From: Blattamonas nauphoetae
Lineage: Eukaryota; Preaxostyla; Oxymonadida
Assembly (NCBI GenBank): GCA_033064195.1
Contig: JARBJD010000203.1
Location: forward strand, 1 to 64,000
Direction: 5' to 3'
DNA length: 64,000 nt
Shown here piece by piece: positions 9,152 to 18,699 of the stretch. The notes beneath the pieces are model-generated. The model searched no databases. It saw only the letters and a list, made by a program, of their open reading frames with translations, and was not told the origin of the DNA. Numbering within the stretch: the stretch's first letter is position 1; each line of letters opens with the position of its first letter. The position numbers were made by a program, and so were the translations under genes.

Positions 9152-9658
9152 ACTCTTTGGTTTGATCATGTTGTAGATGTGAGACTCCATTGATACATCA
9201 TTGTTTGTTGTGCTTATGATTCTCTGGTTTTTGTGAAGAACAGTGAGGTCGCGAAAGATTGATGCAGAATGTTTGAGTCCAACGAACATGAATATTCTCT
9301 CATTCATCAAAGAACCAACCTTCCCAGCTGTAGTTTGCCAATTATTTACTTTCAGAGTCGCAGTCATTGTGAACGTAATGAAGGAATCATCGATTTGACA
9401 AATGTCTTGATTTCCAGTTAGTGGAATGATTATCTCTTGTCCTGTGTAGAATCGTGCATTCTCTGATGGTTTCAATTCTTGAATAGAAGTACTGTGAGCT
9501 CCATCATTCATGAGGTAATTAATGTGATGTTCAGACATGAGTTGTTGTTGAATTTGACCCATATCATCTCTCGTGTATTCTATCCTTCCAGTGGTATTTC
9601 CAGTCAATGATGATGCTCCAGTTCTTTTGTTTGTCAGATGTGTTATATGTGAGTTCAT
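9152..9658 (-). CDS. Capsid-like Polinton protein 1, part, element B copy
   Basis: Starts MNSHITHLTNKRTG and matches the first part of the element A protein at 1499-3382 almost residue for residue, including GQEIIIPLTGNQDICQIDD and FVGLKHSASIFRDL. Only part of the gene is present, because element B ends here at the repeat tract. T-rich upstream motif (reverse strand) at 9665-9677. Confidence 0.8.
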
Positions 9659-9725
9659 TTTATCAAAAATAAAAAAACATAATTGTTACTTTCATTTACT
9701 CTTTTCCCAAAAGGGTTCGAAGCCT

Positions 9726-10031
9726 CTAGCGAGACTTTTTCTTTTTTGGTTTCTTCGCTTTTGGTTTCAGCTTTTCTTCCAGTTTCATTATTTCACCTCT
9801 GAGTTTGTTCGCAACTGCTGTGTTTCCTTCATTCATTGCTTTCTCGTATTGTGCCATCTTTTCTGCATGGATTTGCTGGTCCGACTTCACGTCTGGAATC
9901 ATTTCAACACCTGTTTGTGCTACCTTCGAAATCAATGGTCCAACGAAGGGAATGAGATTCAGAAATGGAGCTCCAACTCTGAGTATATTTTTACCGACTG
10001 CTGCTAATTTTGATAACCAACCTGGTGCCAT
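9726..10031 (-). CDS. Small basic MAPG-type Polinton protein, element B copy
   Basis: 101 residues, MAPGWLSKLAAVGKNILRV at the start, hydrophobic FLNLIPFVGPLISKV segment, charged middle helix and a Lys-rich end (KAKKPKKKKSR). Near-identical to the element A copy at 1152-1457, differing at a few positions including the basic tail. Upstream motif at 10036-10050. Likely a small virion or membrane-interacting protein by composition; this is inference. Confidence 0.75.
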   Translation of the reverse strand: MAPGWLSKLAAVGKNILRVGAPFLNLIPFVGPLISKVAQTGVEMIPDVKSDQQIHAEKMAQYEKAMNEGNTAVANKLRGEIMKLEEKLKPKAKKPKKKKSR

Positions 10032-10035
10032 TTAT

Positions 10036-10050
10036 ATAAAAATAAAAATA
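10036..10050 (-). promoter_or_regulatory. T-rich upstream motif (element B set, reverse strand)
   Basis: Same motif as in element A, read on the - strand as TATTTTTATTTTTAT. Instances precede start codons at 9665-9677, 10036-10050, 10385-10398, 11043-11058, 12028-12040, 13303-13313, 15311-15320 and 19726-19738. It is weaker or absent before the integrase, whose start is 14 bp after the previous gene. Confidence 0.6.
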
Positions 10051-10069
10051 TCTGATTGCTAGTGAATTA

Positions 10070-10378
10070 TTATCCTTTGAATTGAATTTTGGAATTTGAC
10101 GAGAGCGGCATATCATCATTGGAATAGCGTCCATTTCGTGGTGGTTCGTACTCAATCATCTGTGGTTTTTGTTGACGATTGATCGCTTTGTTTTGTTGGT
10201 ATACATCCATCATTCCTCCTAATCCATTCAGTATTCCTCCAGCTGTTTGTCCGAATTTACTGTTCGTTTGAGAGAGTAATCCACCACCGACTTGAAGCAA
10301 TGTTGGAGCAAGAGGTTTGATGAATTGAAAGAATTGTTTGCCGATATTTTTGAGTTTGTTGAAACTTCCTGGTGCCAT
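10070..10378 (-). CDS. Small MAPG-type Polinton protein, element B copy
   Basis: 102 residues beginning MAPGSFNKLKNIGKQFF, with a Gly-rich amphipathic stretch (LLQVGGGLLSQ, ILNGLGGMMDV) at about residues 25-60 and a polar, Arg/Asn/Pro-rich tail. Upstream motif at 10385-10398. It shares its first four residues and general plan with the neighbouring 101-residue protein, consistent with an old duplication. Function unknown. Confidence 0.75.
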   Translation of the reverse strand: MAPGSFNKLKNIGKQFFQFIKPLAPTLLQVGGGLLSQTNSKFGQTAGGILNGLGGMMDVYQQNKAINRQQKPQMIEYEPPRNGRYSNDDMPLSSNSKIQFKG

Positions 10379-10431
10379 TTATATAAAAATAAAAAATACA
10401 ATTCATTTATAATTTATGCGAGGAAAAAATC

Positions 10432-11034
10432 TCAGAAGAGATTTCTGCCCGAACGGGGTATAGCTTTCGTCAGAGAAATGCCATAATTGAGAATAGTGTT
10501 GTATGCTTCATTGTAGGCAATGCTCATGTCCTTTCCACCAACAAGGATCTTGAAAATTGTTCTAAACACTGGGAGTTTATTCAGACATAGGCACTTGTCA
10601 GACAAATCATCCAATTCGATCACCACGTCATTAATCCCAGTGAGTGTTGCAATCAGAGCACATAAATCACTTTGGTTCGTGATCAGTTTCTTCGATGGTT
10701 CAATGAGATTATTCAAGAGTTTCTTTTCACAAGCGAATGCATTCTTGTACACGAGCAGTAGTTGATCTTTGAATGCTGAAATGTTTGATGTATATTCTCG
10801 GAGTGGAATAGAACGACTCTGAATGGGAGCTGATGGATAGGTCTCCAATGGTGGGTCATAAACACCTGGAACATTCTCTAGTTCAACATTCGCGCATTGT
10901 TCATTCCGATCTTCGAGTTTCGATCTTCCAGAATTGGATCCTTTGTTATCGATGATGACATTGTTGGTGATTGATGTTGGTACTGAAGAAGAACTTGTGT
11001 GTTTTGTAAATTGACAACTTAGAATTGGTTGCAT
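10432..11034 (-). CDS. Unknown Polinton protein, 200 residues, element B copy
   Basis: Start placed at the ATG at 11034, which follows the motif at 11043-11058; the frame is open upstream into the next gene. Matches the element A copy at 195-767, most strongly from PPLETYPSAPIQ to the end. The variable Ser/Asn-rich N-terminal section differs between copies. No domain recognised. Confidence 0.75.
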   Translation of the reverse strand: MQPILSCQFTKHTSSSSVPTSITNNVIIDNKGSNSGRSKLEDRNEQCANVELENVPGVYDPPLETYPSAPIQSRSIPLREYTSNISAFKDQLLLVYKNAFACEKKLLNNLIEPSKKLITNQSDLCALIATLTGINDVVIELDDLSDKCLCLNKLPVFRTIFKILVGGKDMSIAYNEAYNTILNYGISLTKAIPRSGRNLF

Positions 11035-11092
11035 CACTTTCAATAAAAATAAAAAGTATATATTAATGTTTTTAATCACTCTTTTCTTTCTG

Positions 11093-12013
11093 TTACTGAG
11101 CATATTGATAATATCCAGGCATTTCTGATTGGTATCCACTGATATCATCATCTGTGACTGTTTTGAATGCTTTGGCTTTCAGTTGATTCAATTGTGTTGA
11201 TATCTGATGTGAATAGTGAGTACAGTATTGCGATAAATACGTTGGATCTTGAGTGATCATTTGGAGAAACACTGGATGAATCTGATCCTTGAAAGCTTTC
11301 TTTTGTTTCATACTGGGATTGTAGTCCTGTACATGATCAATAAGCCATTGATCCCACATCAGAGATGCAATCTGTGATTGAATTGAATTGAACACCATAT
11401 TGTCTAAAACATTCTTGCTGGGATCAGCTGGATTGCTTCGATTTGCACGAGTTATTCCCAATGTGTTTGTCATGTGTTCACCAACAGCTCTCTTCATTAT
11501 TGCATATGGTTGTTGAGATCGTTTAGTCTTCATCTCTTCATAGCTGATGTCTCGATAATTGGTTGGTAAATCGTATGTTCCATTCTTGAGGAAATTCCGA
11601 TGTACAGCTTTGATTTTCCTTCCATGATATTGATTAAACGATGTATAGGATGTCTGTCTTCGCCTATCTGGTGTTGGATTCATTGCATAGTATGTCTCTT
11701 TGACTGGTCTACTGTTGTCTGGAGATAGCATGGCACCATTGACTGCAATCAGATCTCCAGTATCATTATCGTAGACCATCACATCAGGAACTTGTCCATA
11801 TTGTTCTATTTTCGCGGTCCAATTTCGTCCAGTTCTCGTAATATACTCACGTGCTGATGGAAGACTACACAGAGCATCATTGCGTCTGGTTTGAATGTCA
11901 TCCTCAGCAAAGATTCGCTTCAATGCTGCTGGAGTCTCTGCTGCGTATCTCATTCTTGGTTTCTTCGCTGTTGCTTTTCTTTGTGGTTGAACGTACACTA
12001 TCTTTTGTGACAT
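11093..12013 (-). CDS. Unknown Polinton protein, 306 residues
   Basis: Begins MSQKIVYVQPQRKATAKK with a basic N-terminus, then a mixed alpha/beta body with no recognised motif, and a C-terminus rich in Gln, Tyr and Met. Contains EQYGQVPDVMVYDNDTGDLI (about residues 70-89). The end of its homologue in element A is seen at 2-136. It sits between the packaging ATPase and the small structural-type genes; a minor virion or assembly role is possible. Upstream motif at 12028-12040. Confidence 0.7.
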   Translation of the reverse strand: MSQKIVYVQPQRKATAKKPRMRYAAETPAALKRIFAEDDIQTRRNDALCSLPSAREYITRTGRNWTAKIEQYGQVPDVMVYDNDTGDLIAVNGAMLSPDNSRPVKETYYAMNPTPDRRRQTSYTSFNQYHGRKIKAVHRNFLKNGTYDLPTNYRDISYEEMKTKRSQQPYAIMKRAVGEHMTNTLGITRANRSNPADPSKNVLDNMVFNSIQSQIASLMWDQWLIDHVQDYNPSMKQKKAFKDQIHPVFLQMITQDPTYLSQYCTHYSHQISTQLNQLKAKAFKTVTDDDISGYQSEMPGYYQYAQ

Positions 12014-12074
12014 TGTGTGTTTTCATACAAAATAAAATAACCAAAAGTATATTTTAATTAGAGTTAAATCACAA

Positions 12075-12968
12075 ATGAACAAATCGAATATGGCTAAACC
12101 AGAGGTTTCGCGGAGGGTGGAACCCTTGTCTCTAACAGCATACGTGAATGCTAAATTGAGTGAAGCATCTAGTAGGAATGTGTCTCATGAAGTGCAATCA
12201 CAGATTCATCCAGACTTGAATTTCAATCGCAACAGTGTCAATGTCCTCGTTGGAAATAGAGGAAGTGGAAAAACATTTAATGCTCTTCGAGAGGTTGCCA
12301 AACTCCAGAATGTTCAAGTTCGGAATGAACTCTTTCACCTCTTTGTCTTCGTCACTGATAAGAACATTGATCCAACATTCGATAAATTTAAACCCATACT
12401 GAACGTTCCTTATGTGAAAGTGAAATACGATGATGCACTTCCTTTTCTGTTGGAACTATCTGAATCAAAAGCTGCATACGAAGAGATTATTGACAATCAA
12501 TGGCAGAATAGAATCACTGATGAATGTAGAGATGAACTGTTCGACTCACTATACATTGATGACTTCTCAGTAAAGAATCTCCAAACGATTATCCTCTTGG
12601 ATGACTGTCGTAGGATCCTTGGTGAACGTAGAGCATCCAAAAATAGAATGACAATGATGGACCTTTTATTGGAGAATCGACAACCGAAATTCACATTCTT
12701 TCTGACGATGCATGAGCTGTTCAGTTTGTCAGCAGATATGAAGTCAAACATCGATTCAATGTGGATCTTTGGAGGATTCAACAAAGAACGAATCAGTCGA
12801 GTTTATCCTCAGTTGAACTCACCAATTGACATTCGACAATTCTGGAATGTCTACCAACGAAAACCAAAGTGTGAAGCAATCATTCTTCGATACAACACAG
12901 ATGGAGTAGCACTGAATGAGATCAACAAAGATGGGTTAATCAGAAGCGTCAGAGAGCTCTTGAATTAG
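12075..12968 (+). CDS. Genome-packaging ATPase (A32/FtsK-HerA type)
   Basis: 297 residues on the + strand, the only rightward gene of element B. Walker A is VGNRGSGKT near residue 59, and Walker B is IILLDDC near residue 172, preceded and followed by beta-strand-like segments; FFLTMHELF near residue 212 suits the sensor strand after Walker B. Size and motif spacing fit the packaging ATPases of Polintons and related DNA viruses, which drive DNA into preformed capsids. Divergent with the gene at 11093-12013, sharing a 61-bp intergenic region that must hold both promoters. Its 3' end overlaps the next gene tail-to-tail by 33 bp. Confidence 0.85.
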   Translation: MNKSNMAKPEVSRRVEPLSLTAYVNAKLSEASSRNVSHEVQSQIHPDLNFNRNSVNVLVGNRGSGKTFNALREVAKLQNVQVRNELFHLFVFVTDKNIDPTFDKFKPILNVPYVKVKYDDALPFLLELSESKAAYEEIIDNQWQNRITDECRDELFDSLYIDDFSVKNLQTIILLDDCRRILGERRASKNRMTMMDLLLENRQPKFTFFLTMHELFSLSADMKSNIDSMWIFGGFNKERISRVYPQLNSPIDIRQFWNVYQRKPKCEAIILRYNTDGVALNEINKDGLIRSVRELLN

Positions 12969-13295
12969 ATTTCCAATTGTCTCGTCAAGACTTCGAAGCC
13001 TCATGCTGAGAGTGTCTGTCAACGTCCGAATTGATTCTTCAATGTCTGATAATCTTTGATCAATCGAGAGTGAATTAGGAGGAGTGGAAGCATCAACATA
13101 TCGTTTCCTCAGTGCTATCTCACCTCTTATTTTTGTAATTCTGTATCCATCAATTTGAATCATCCTATTCAGTTTCTGTGTTGTGTACTCATTCAGTTCT
13201 TTTCTATTCTTCTCCAAGTATCTCTGAAAGTCGTGGATGTTTGTGAACTCTTTCTGCTCAGGATCAAACGGTTCTAATATTTTCAGTGATGTCAT
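12936..13295 (-). CDS. Unknown Polinton protein, 119 residues, coiled-coil end
   Basis: Begins MTSLKILEPFDPEQKEF. The C-terminal half (LSIDQRLSDIEESIRTLTDT and LRSLDETIGNLIQEL) has heptad-like spacing of Leu/Ile, predicting a coiled coil. The N-terminal half is charged. No family recognised. Upstream motif at 13303-13313; convergent overlap with the ATPase gene. Confidence 0.65.
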   Translation of the reverse strand: MTSLKILEPFDPEQKEFTNIHDFQRYLEKNRKELNEYTTQKLNRMIQIDGYRITKIRGEIALRKRYVDASTPPNSLSIDQRLSDIEESIRTLTDTLSMRLRSLDETIGNLIQELSDASD

Positions 13296-13364
13296 TTAAG
13301 TGAAATAAAAATATCAGAAACATAATTGAAGTTACGCCAAATTGAAGCGAACGAAGTTCTGAGG

Positions 13365-14357
13365 TCAGAGAAGACCGAATTCCGCAATGAAGTCTGGAGT
13401 TAAGTCGTCAATTGAGTCTGCATGGAACTTTGTGTGTTGGATTGGAACGTAGACAACTTTTGACAGACATGTGAGTCCATTCAGTAGAGTAGCTACAACA
13501 TTACCGTGTTTGTATTCGATGAATTTCCCCACGAATTGAAACTGTCTACGCTTCTTCTGAAACTTAGCAACAGTCTTGTCCAAATCAAGGTGGATCAGTA
13601 GAATGTTTCCTGGTTTGTATTTCCATAACATCTGTGTTGTCTGTTGTCTTTGGATGTTCTTCAATTGCTCTTCACAACTGGAGATGTACAGTGCTTCGAT
13701 TTCACGATTGTTTTGTGCTTGCTGTGGAGTGAACTTGTTCCAGTACGCTCGATGTGGAGTCATGTTATAGTATTCCACCATCTGATTCATCATTGAATGA
13801 TTTGCAATCTGTGTTGCATTGTCTTGGAATCCATCTCTGATTGTTCTGATCACTCGATCGACTATTCTGTTGTGATTAGTGAATGGTGAACTTGTGAAAT
13901 ATGTGCTGACTTTCTGCTGCTTGAAAAACACTGATGCTTCAATACTAGTCCATGCAGCTTCTCCATCACCTCGAATGTTATTCACTGTAACTCCACGATG
14001 ATTAATCAGATCATTGATTGCAGTCTTGACTTTGCTCCATGATTTATCCAGAACTGGAATCACAACCAGGTATTTGGTGTTGATATTGATGGCAAAGAGG
14101 TAGATCTGCAACACTGTTTTCGATGTTGGTGATTGAATGAAAACGAGATCAATTTCCCAGGATCCGAACTTGGGAGAAAAGCATGGTCGATCACAATTCT
14201 GAGGAACCTTTCTGTCTGAAGTCTTCTGTGGATCACCTGTAATTGCTTTCGACATGAACTGCATTTTTGATCGAAATGGATACACAATTTTCTCTGTTGC
14301 TTTAGGTATCATTGGTGGATCAATCATCAATGTGTCACTTCCTTTTTCCCTCTTCAT
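13365..14357 (-). CDS. Retrovirus-type integrase (rve) of Polinton
   Basis: 330 residues. The catalytic core follows the DD35E layout: first Asp in SWEIDLVFIQ (about residue 70), second in NNIRGDGEAAW, and the Glu region is replaced by a NHNRIVDRVIRTIRDGF helix, where Asp or a neighbouring acid would serve. A C-terminal SH3/chromo-like segment (KYKPGNILLIHLDLD ... FQFVGKFIEYKHG) follows. Polinton integrases cut and join element ends to target DNA. Encoded just downstream of polymerase-side genes on the same strand. Confidence 0.8.
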   Translation of the reverse strand: MKREKGSDTLMIDPPMIPKATEKIVYPFRSKMQFMSKAITGDPQKTSDRKVPQNCDRPCFSPKFGSWEIDLVFIQSPTSKTVLQIYLFAININTKYLVVIPVLDKSWSKVKTAINDLINHRGVTVNNIRGDGEAAWTSIEASVFFKQQKVSTYFTSSPFTNHNRIVDRVIRTIRDGFQDNATQIANHSMMNQMVEYYNMTPHRAYWNKFTPQQAQNNREIEALYISSCEEQLKNIQRQQTTQMLWKYKPGNILLIHLDLDKTVAKFQKKRRQFQFVGKFIEYKHGNVVATLLNGLTCLSKVVYVPIQHTKFHADSIDDLTPDFIAEFGLL

Positions 14358-14371
14358 TTTCCTCGGATGTG

Positions 14372-15304
14372 CTACACTCCATCTGTGATCAAATTCCTCA
14401 TACCAATCCTGAAATGATCTTCCTCGAATGGGATTTGTTTTGTGTGAGTCAGAATGAAGTTTAGATCATCGTTCGCAATAGTTCTGTTAATTGAGGCTCG
14501 AACAAATGTGTCTCTGTTCATTTTATTGGCATCCAGAATGTGTGAGGTAATGAAGTGTTCCATTTGCTTTTGATTATTCATTATTGAGTTCTCAGCTTTG
14601 ATCTGTTCATCTTCTGAATCATTTCTCTGTTGATGATCAAACATTCCTTTCATATGTGCCAACTTATTGAGAACTTGCTGTGTCGTAGGTTCGTAGTGTC
14701 TGATCTCTCTCACAGGGTGTTTGGACGCAGTTGTTCTGATTGACATTGGTGGATTGGGAATAATGACATCATCATCATCCTCTTCAAATCTCCTCTCCTT
14801 CATTGGATATTCATATTCAAACCCCATTGATTTCAAGTTTCTCATCTGTCCAGGTATAATTGGAGATTCAGGCGATTCAATTACGATTGGTCTCTGCACT
14901 GGTGTTGGGATTGGAATTGGTCTTGCCTCTGCAGGGCTTCGAACTCTTGGTGAGAAAATTGGTGTTGGAGTCACTTCCTGATTGTACGTCCGATGATAAA
15001 ATTGATATGCTTCGAATGCAAGTTTCGCAGTGCTATCCCGAATACGAATTCCTCGGAAGTTGCTTACAAATTGTTGAACTACTCTTCTTCCATCAGGTAG
15101 TGATAATTCAGGAGAGAGACCTCCATTGAACCAATCCTCGAAGTATGTTTCATCATTCCCAATGTATTCACCCCGTCTATCAGAGACATCATATACTGGT
15201 AATATGTTTGTTAAAGTCCATTTCTTTCCACCTATTTTGTTTTTAGAATGCTGTGTACACCGAAGTAACCTATTCACTAATGTATTGATCTGTCGAGTGT
15301 TCAT
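14372..15304 (-). CDS. Unknown Polinton protein, 310 residues
   Basis: N-terminal basic region (MNTRQINTLVNRLLRCTQHS), a central Pro-rich low-complexity linker at about residues 110-150, an acidic EEDDDDVII patch near residue 174, then a helical C-terminal region with polar residues. Lies 14 bp upstream of the integrase start, and 23 bp after the polymerase end, suggesting coordinated expression. No domain recognised. Upstream motif at 15311-15320. Confidence 0.65.
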   Translation of the reverse strand: MNTRQINTLVNRLLRCTQHSKNKIGGKKWTLTNILPVYDVSDRRGEYIGNDETYFEDWFNGGLSPELSLPDGRRVVQQFVSNFRGIRIRDSTAKLAFEAYQFYHRTYNQEVTPTPIFSPRVRSPAEARPIPIPTPVQRPIVIESPESPIIPGQMRNLKSMGFEYEYPMKERRFEEDDDDVIIPNPPMSIRTTASKHPVREIRHYEPTTQQVLNKLAHMKGMFDHQQRNDSEDEQIKAENSIMNNQKQMEHFITSHILDANKMNRDTFVRASINRTIANDDLNFILTHTKQIPFEEDHFRIGMRNLITDGV

Positions 15305-15327
15305 TTATTCAAAAATAAAGTTTGTGT

Positions 15328-18222
15328 TTATTCAATTATATAATCAGTAGCTTTCAGTCCATGAATGAACGGAGGACATGATTCATTTTCAAGTACGATT
15401 GCTTTCAGATGAATTCCACTGAGACTGAGTTTCTGTTGTTGTATTTTCGCTATCTCAAATCCATTGCTGTCCTCTTCGCTCACGATTCTTCTCGTCTGAA
15501 ACGCATCATACTGATGCTTGAACCGTTTTACGGTGAAGTTCAGTGTTGTGGTCACAGTTTTCTCTCCATTAAGACACTTCATATAATCGTCACTTGTGAT
15601 GTTTGTTTTCTTTAGAGACACTCCTTTGATTTTGCATTTCTCATCGAGCGAGTAACACTTGGGTGCAAGACAGATCATCTGTTCACCTTCCTTTTCAATT
15701 GCTAGTCCTAACAGTTTCTTCTCATCATCGACACCCTTTTCAGGATTGGGAAACCATTCATATTTGTGTGCATCATAGAATTCTTTGTCAGCAATCACGT
15801 GTTCAAATTGTTGATGAATTCCAGCATTTGGATCTCCACTAATTGCCCAATAAGCAGAGTCAGTATCTCCCTCACAGAAGTGGATCTTGTTCATGTCTAG
15901 ACATTTGTACATGAAATTGTAGATGAAATTCAGATACCAGAACTTGGCATTGTCGAGTGTGAATACTGCTTCTTGCAGACATGTCTTGCATGACGCTTTC
16001 TCTCTGTCTTCAATCACAATGTAGTTGTCCTCATTGATCTCTCGAGTGGCCACAAATCCTTTCATCATTTGTTTCAAGTATGTTCTCTTTTCATTGCAGA
16101 TTGTGATTGAGTTGTATTTCTCAGTGTTCATTCCATCGTATCCGTAGCTTCCATTCAAATTGGTCTTACAGAATTGTTCTTTTCCTTTGTTTCCAACCTT
16201 CATTGCTTCTTTTCTGTCATTCATGAATGAGGTCACAAATGGTTCAAATCCAGCGTGTCTCGAGAACACCATCACACTCTTTACGTCATCAATAATGAAG
16301 TGGCAATAGTCGATGAGGAACCACAGATAGTATGTCGAAAAGAACATATACTGATCGTGTGTGCTCAAGAGTTGAGTGAGTTTTCTTTGTTTGTCGTCAG
16401 TCTTCAATCCATGTTTCTTCATCAACGAATATGTCTTCTCTCCGATGTTTTCTTCTGTCGAATTGACAACAATGTTTCTGAAGATTGGTGGGAAGTTAAT
16501 GAAATCATTGATGTACTTTTCATCGATGTGTCCTTTCAGTTCTGCAACGAACAATGTCTTCTGATTTTTGTCCTCTATAATGTTCCTGCATTCTTTATCT
16601 CCTGTTGCAGTAAACAAGCATCTTCCTGGCATGTACATTCTGTGATTAGTGTATGGATTGTTCTTGTTCTTGATTGATGAAAAAGCACTTGGATAAAGTG
16701 AATTGAAATCAACACCACAAACGTGAGTCATTTTATGTTCTGTGTCTTTGGAGACAACTTTTCCATCTTCATATGTGAAGTGATTGATTGGAGTCACGTC
16801 TTTGATGTTTTGGCGATTTTGAACATTCGATAATCCACCAGTCACTGCGGCTCTAAGTTTGTGATATGTTTGCTCGTGTATCAGAGTCATAGGTAGTGAT
16901 TTCCAGATGCAGTACTTCTTCAATTGAATTCTCAATCTTGTGAGATGTTCATCTTTGTCTGACTTGTAGGTGTTACAGTAGTCACAGCAGATCTTCACGT
17001 TCTCTTTTGAATGTCCTTTCGCATTGTCGATTCTATCCAGAGTTGGTCTTCCTGCTTGAGAGAAGTGACTCTTGCAGATGTAGCACACTCTCTTGCATTG
17101 TTGAACAAACCAATCATAGTCTGATTCAGTGACATTTTTATCAGTATTGCGATGAGCTTTCTGGTCTTGATAAATGTACGATGCAACCTTGTACTTCCAG
17201 TATTGTTTGGTGATTTTGATTGGTCCAGATTCGTCACATTCATTATAGTCAGCATCAATATCAAAGTCTTTGTATGCGCATGCATACTTGATTGCTGAAG
17301 CATTTGCGGACAATGAGAGATTGTGCAACATATCCACTTTGAATTGGAAGTTCAAATCGATCAGATTGTCCAGTGGTGCAATCATACATTCGACGTCTCT
17401 AATGTTGTAGAATTTCAGGCATTCCCATCTGTTCTTGAATCCTTGCTTCTTCCAATCATCTAGGTACATTTGGTAATCACTGTCGGACATTTCACTGTTG
17501 TTCAGACTGGAGTAGAATTCATATTTGGAGAATGGTTCTTGTTTGTTCAGCACTGAATCATAGTCTGATGAATCAAATGATTCGTAAGCAAAGAATGATT
17601 TCTGAAGTGTGGTCTTTCCTCCAAAAGCCTTCACTGCATTATCCAAAGTCATTGGTCCTGTGTACGACATCATATCAATAAAGCGAAGCACCTGTTGTGT
17701 TTTCTCATGTCTGATCAATACTTGTTTGTACTTCGTTCTTGATCCAAGGAAGCTCACCACTTTCCAATCCTTGTCAACGAGATCACGGAATATGAGATTT
17801 ATGTCGAATCTAGAGCTATTGAACCCAATCACACTGACTTCATTTTGGGAGGGTATTTCCCGGTCATCATAGTAGTTGTCTTCTCGAACAGTCTCAGCAT
17901 ATTTGAAGAGTTCTCTGATCCACTGCTTCACGAAGTCTTTTCCATCTCGAAGATCAAAGTAGATTGACTTCACACCTGATTTTGTTTTGATTGCTGATGC
18001 AACAGACATTGGCTTCAAGTGGGAAATCAATTGAGTATTGTCATCAGAGAATAAATTGTCAAGAATGAGATCTTCCATCGTTTCGAAATCATGCGTGATG
18101 TAGTACTGTGTTGGTTTGAACTCATCTTGTCTCTTGTGTGCCATCAGAAACTCATAAGTTCTATTATTGAGGATATGTGGAACATATGGTCGTGGTGTTT
18201 TATCAAGGGAGATCTTCTTCAC
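15328..18222 (-). CDS. polB: Protein-primed family B DNA polymerase with embedded HNH-like motif
   Basis: 964-residue frame. Exonuclease motifs: THDFETME near residue 44 (Exo I) and VIGFNSSRFDINLIF near residue 130 (Exo II). Polymerase motifs: GVDFNSLYPSAF (motif A), KTNLNGSYGYDG (motif B) and EGDTDSAYW (motif C with the DTDS catalytic pair). Between exonuclease and palm, at about 16960-17100, is an HNH-like zinc motif: CYICKSHF, then LDRIDNAKGHSKENVKICC and CDYCN. Such polymerases copy the element from its ends using a terminal protein as primer. The zinc-finger frame at 18229-18645 lies immediately upstream on the same strand. Confidence 0.9.
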   Translation of the reverse strand: MKKISLDKTPRPYVPHILNNRTYEFLMAHKRQDEFKPTQYYITHDFETMEDLILDNLFSDDNTQLISHLKPMSVASAIKTKSGVKSIYFDLRDGKDFVKQWIRELFKYAETVREDNYYDDREIPSQNEVSVIGFNSSRFDINLIFRDLVDKDWKVVSFLGSRTKYKQVLIRHEKTQQVLRFIDMMSYTGPMTLDNAVKAFGGKTTLQKSFFAYESFDSSDYDSVLNKQEPFSKYEFYSSLNNSEMSDSDYQMYLDDWKKQGFKNRWECLKFYNIRDVECMIAPLDNLIDLNFQFKVDMLHNLSLSANASAIKYACAYKDFDIDADYNECDESGPIKITKQYWKYKVASYIYQDQKAHRNTDKNVTESDYDWFVQQCKRVCYICKSHFSQAGRPTLDRIDNAKGHSKENVKICCDYCNTYKSDKDEHLTRLRIQLKKYCIWKSLPMTLIHEQTYHKLRAAVTGGLSNVQNRQNIKDVTPINHFTYEDGKVVSKDTEHKMTHVCGVDFNSLYPSAFSSIKNKNNPYTNHRMYMPGRCLFTATGDKECRNIIEDKNQKTLFVAELKGHIDEKYINDFINFPPIFRNIVVNSTEENIGEKTYSLMKKHGLKTDDKQRKLTQLLSTHDQYMFFSTYYLWFLIDYCHFIIDDVKSVMVFSRHAGFEPFVTSFMNDRKEAMKVGNKGKEQFCKTNLNGSYGYDGMNTEKYNSITICNEKRTYLKQMMKGFVATREINEDNYIVIEDREKASCKTCLQEAVFTLDNAKFWYLNFIYNFMYKCLDMNKIHFCEGDTDSAYWAISGDPNAGIHQQFEHVIADKEFYDAHKYEWFPNPEKGVDDEKKLLGLAIEKEGEQMICLAPKCYSLDEKCKIKGVSLKKTNITSDDYMKCLNGEKTVTTTLNFTVKRFKHQYDAFQTRRIVSEEDSNGFEIAKIQQQKLSLSGIHLKAIVLENESCPPFIHGLKATDYIIE

Positions 18223-18228
18223 ATGTTT

Positions 18229-18645
18229 TCATTCAAGTTCTTTACACTCAGCAAGATGCTTCTCAAAATCTCTGCTGTAGTTTTTATTCTTCACTTGGAA
18301 TCCTCTTGATTGACAATAAGGACAGAGCTTGTATCCAGTGATTTTCTCAGGATCAACAATGAACATCACATGGACGAGAGTTGACGTTAGTGGAATCATC
18401 AGGATGGGAAGAACACGAGCATCATCATTCTCGTTGACATACGATTGGCTCAGGAAGTATTTCTTCTTGTCTTCGTCGTATTCATAAATGTGAACAGTGA
18501 TGTTGTGTCTAATCATTTCTTTCTCCAAATCACATGCAATATCAAATCCAGGATAATTGCGTAAGTGTTCAGTAAGTTGATGTGGCTTCAGTTGAGTCAG
18601 ATTCATTGATTCTGCGAACAATCTTTTTGCTTCAACGTTTCTCAT
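18229..18645 (-). CDS. Zinc-finger ORF next to the polymerase
   Basis: 138 residues. Ends in a C2H2-like finger (LCPYCQSRGF followed by HLAECKELE) preceded by a beta-rich region with YEYDEDKKKYFLSQ and TLVHVMFIVD. This strand-plus-finger arrangement is what usually sits at the N-terminal side of Polinton polymerases; here it is present as its own frame directly upstream of the polymerase frame. Start at the ATG at 18645. Confidence 0.65.
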   Translation of the reverse strand: MRNVEAKRLFAESMNLTQLKPHQLTEHLRNYPGFDIACDLEKEMIRHNITVHIYEYDEDKKKYFLSQSYVNENDDARVLPILMIPLTSTLVHVMFIVDPEKITGYKLCPYCQSRGFQVKNKNYSRDFEKHLAECKELE

Positions 18646-18699
18646 GTTGATTGATATCTTCTTACCTGGGACCTCAGGAAGAGTGAGGAACGATAGTGC

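Noticed and set aside
13365-14357. Integrase as evidence of an LTR retrotransposon
   Set aside because: No reverse transcriptase, gag or LTR nearby; the integrase lies among Polinton genes with protein-primed polymerase and packaging ATPase.
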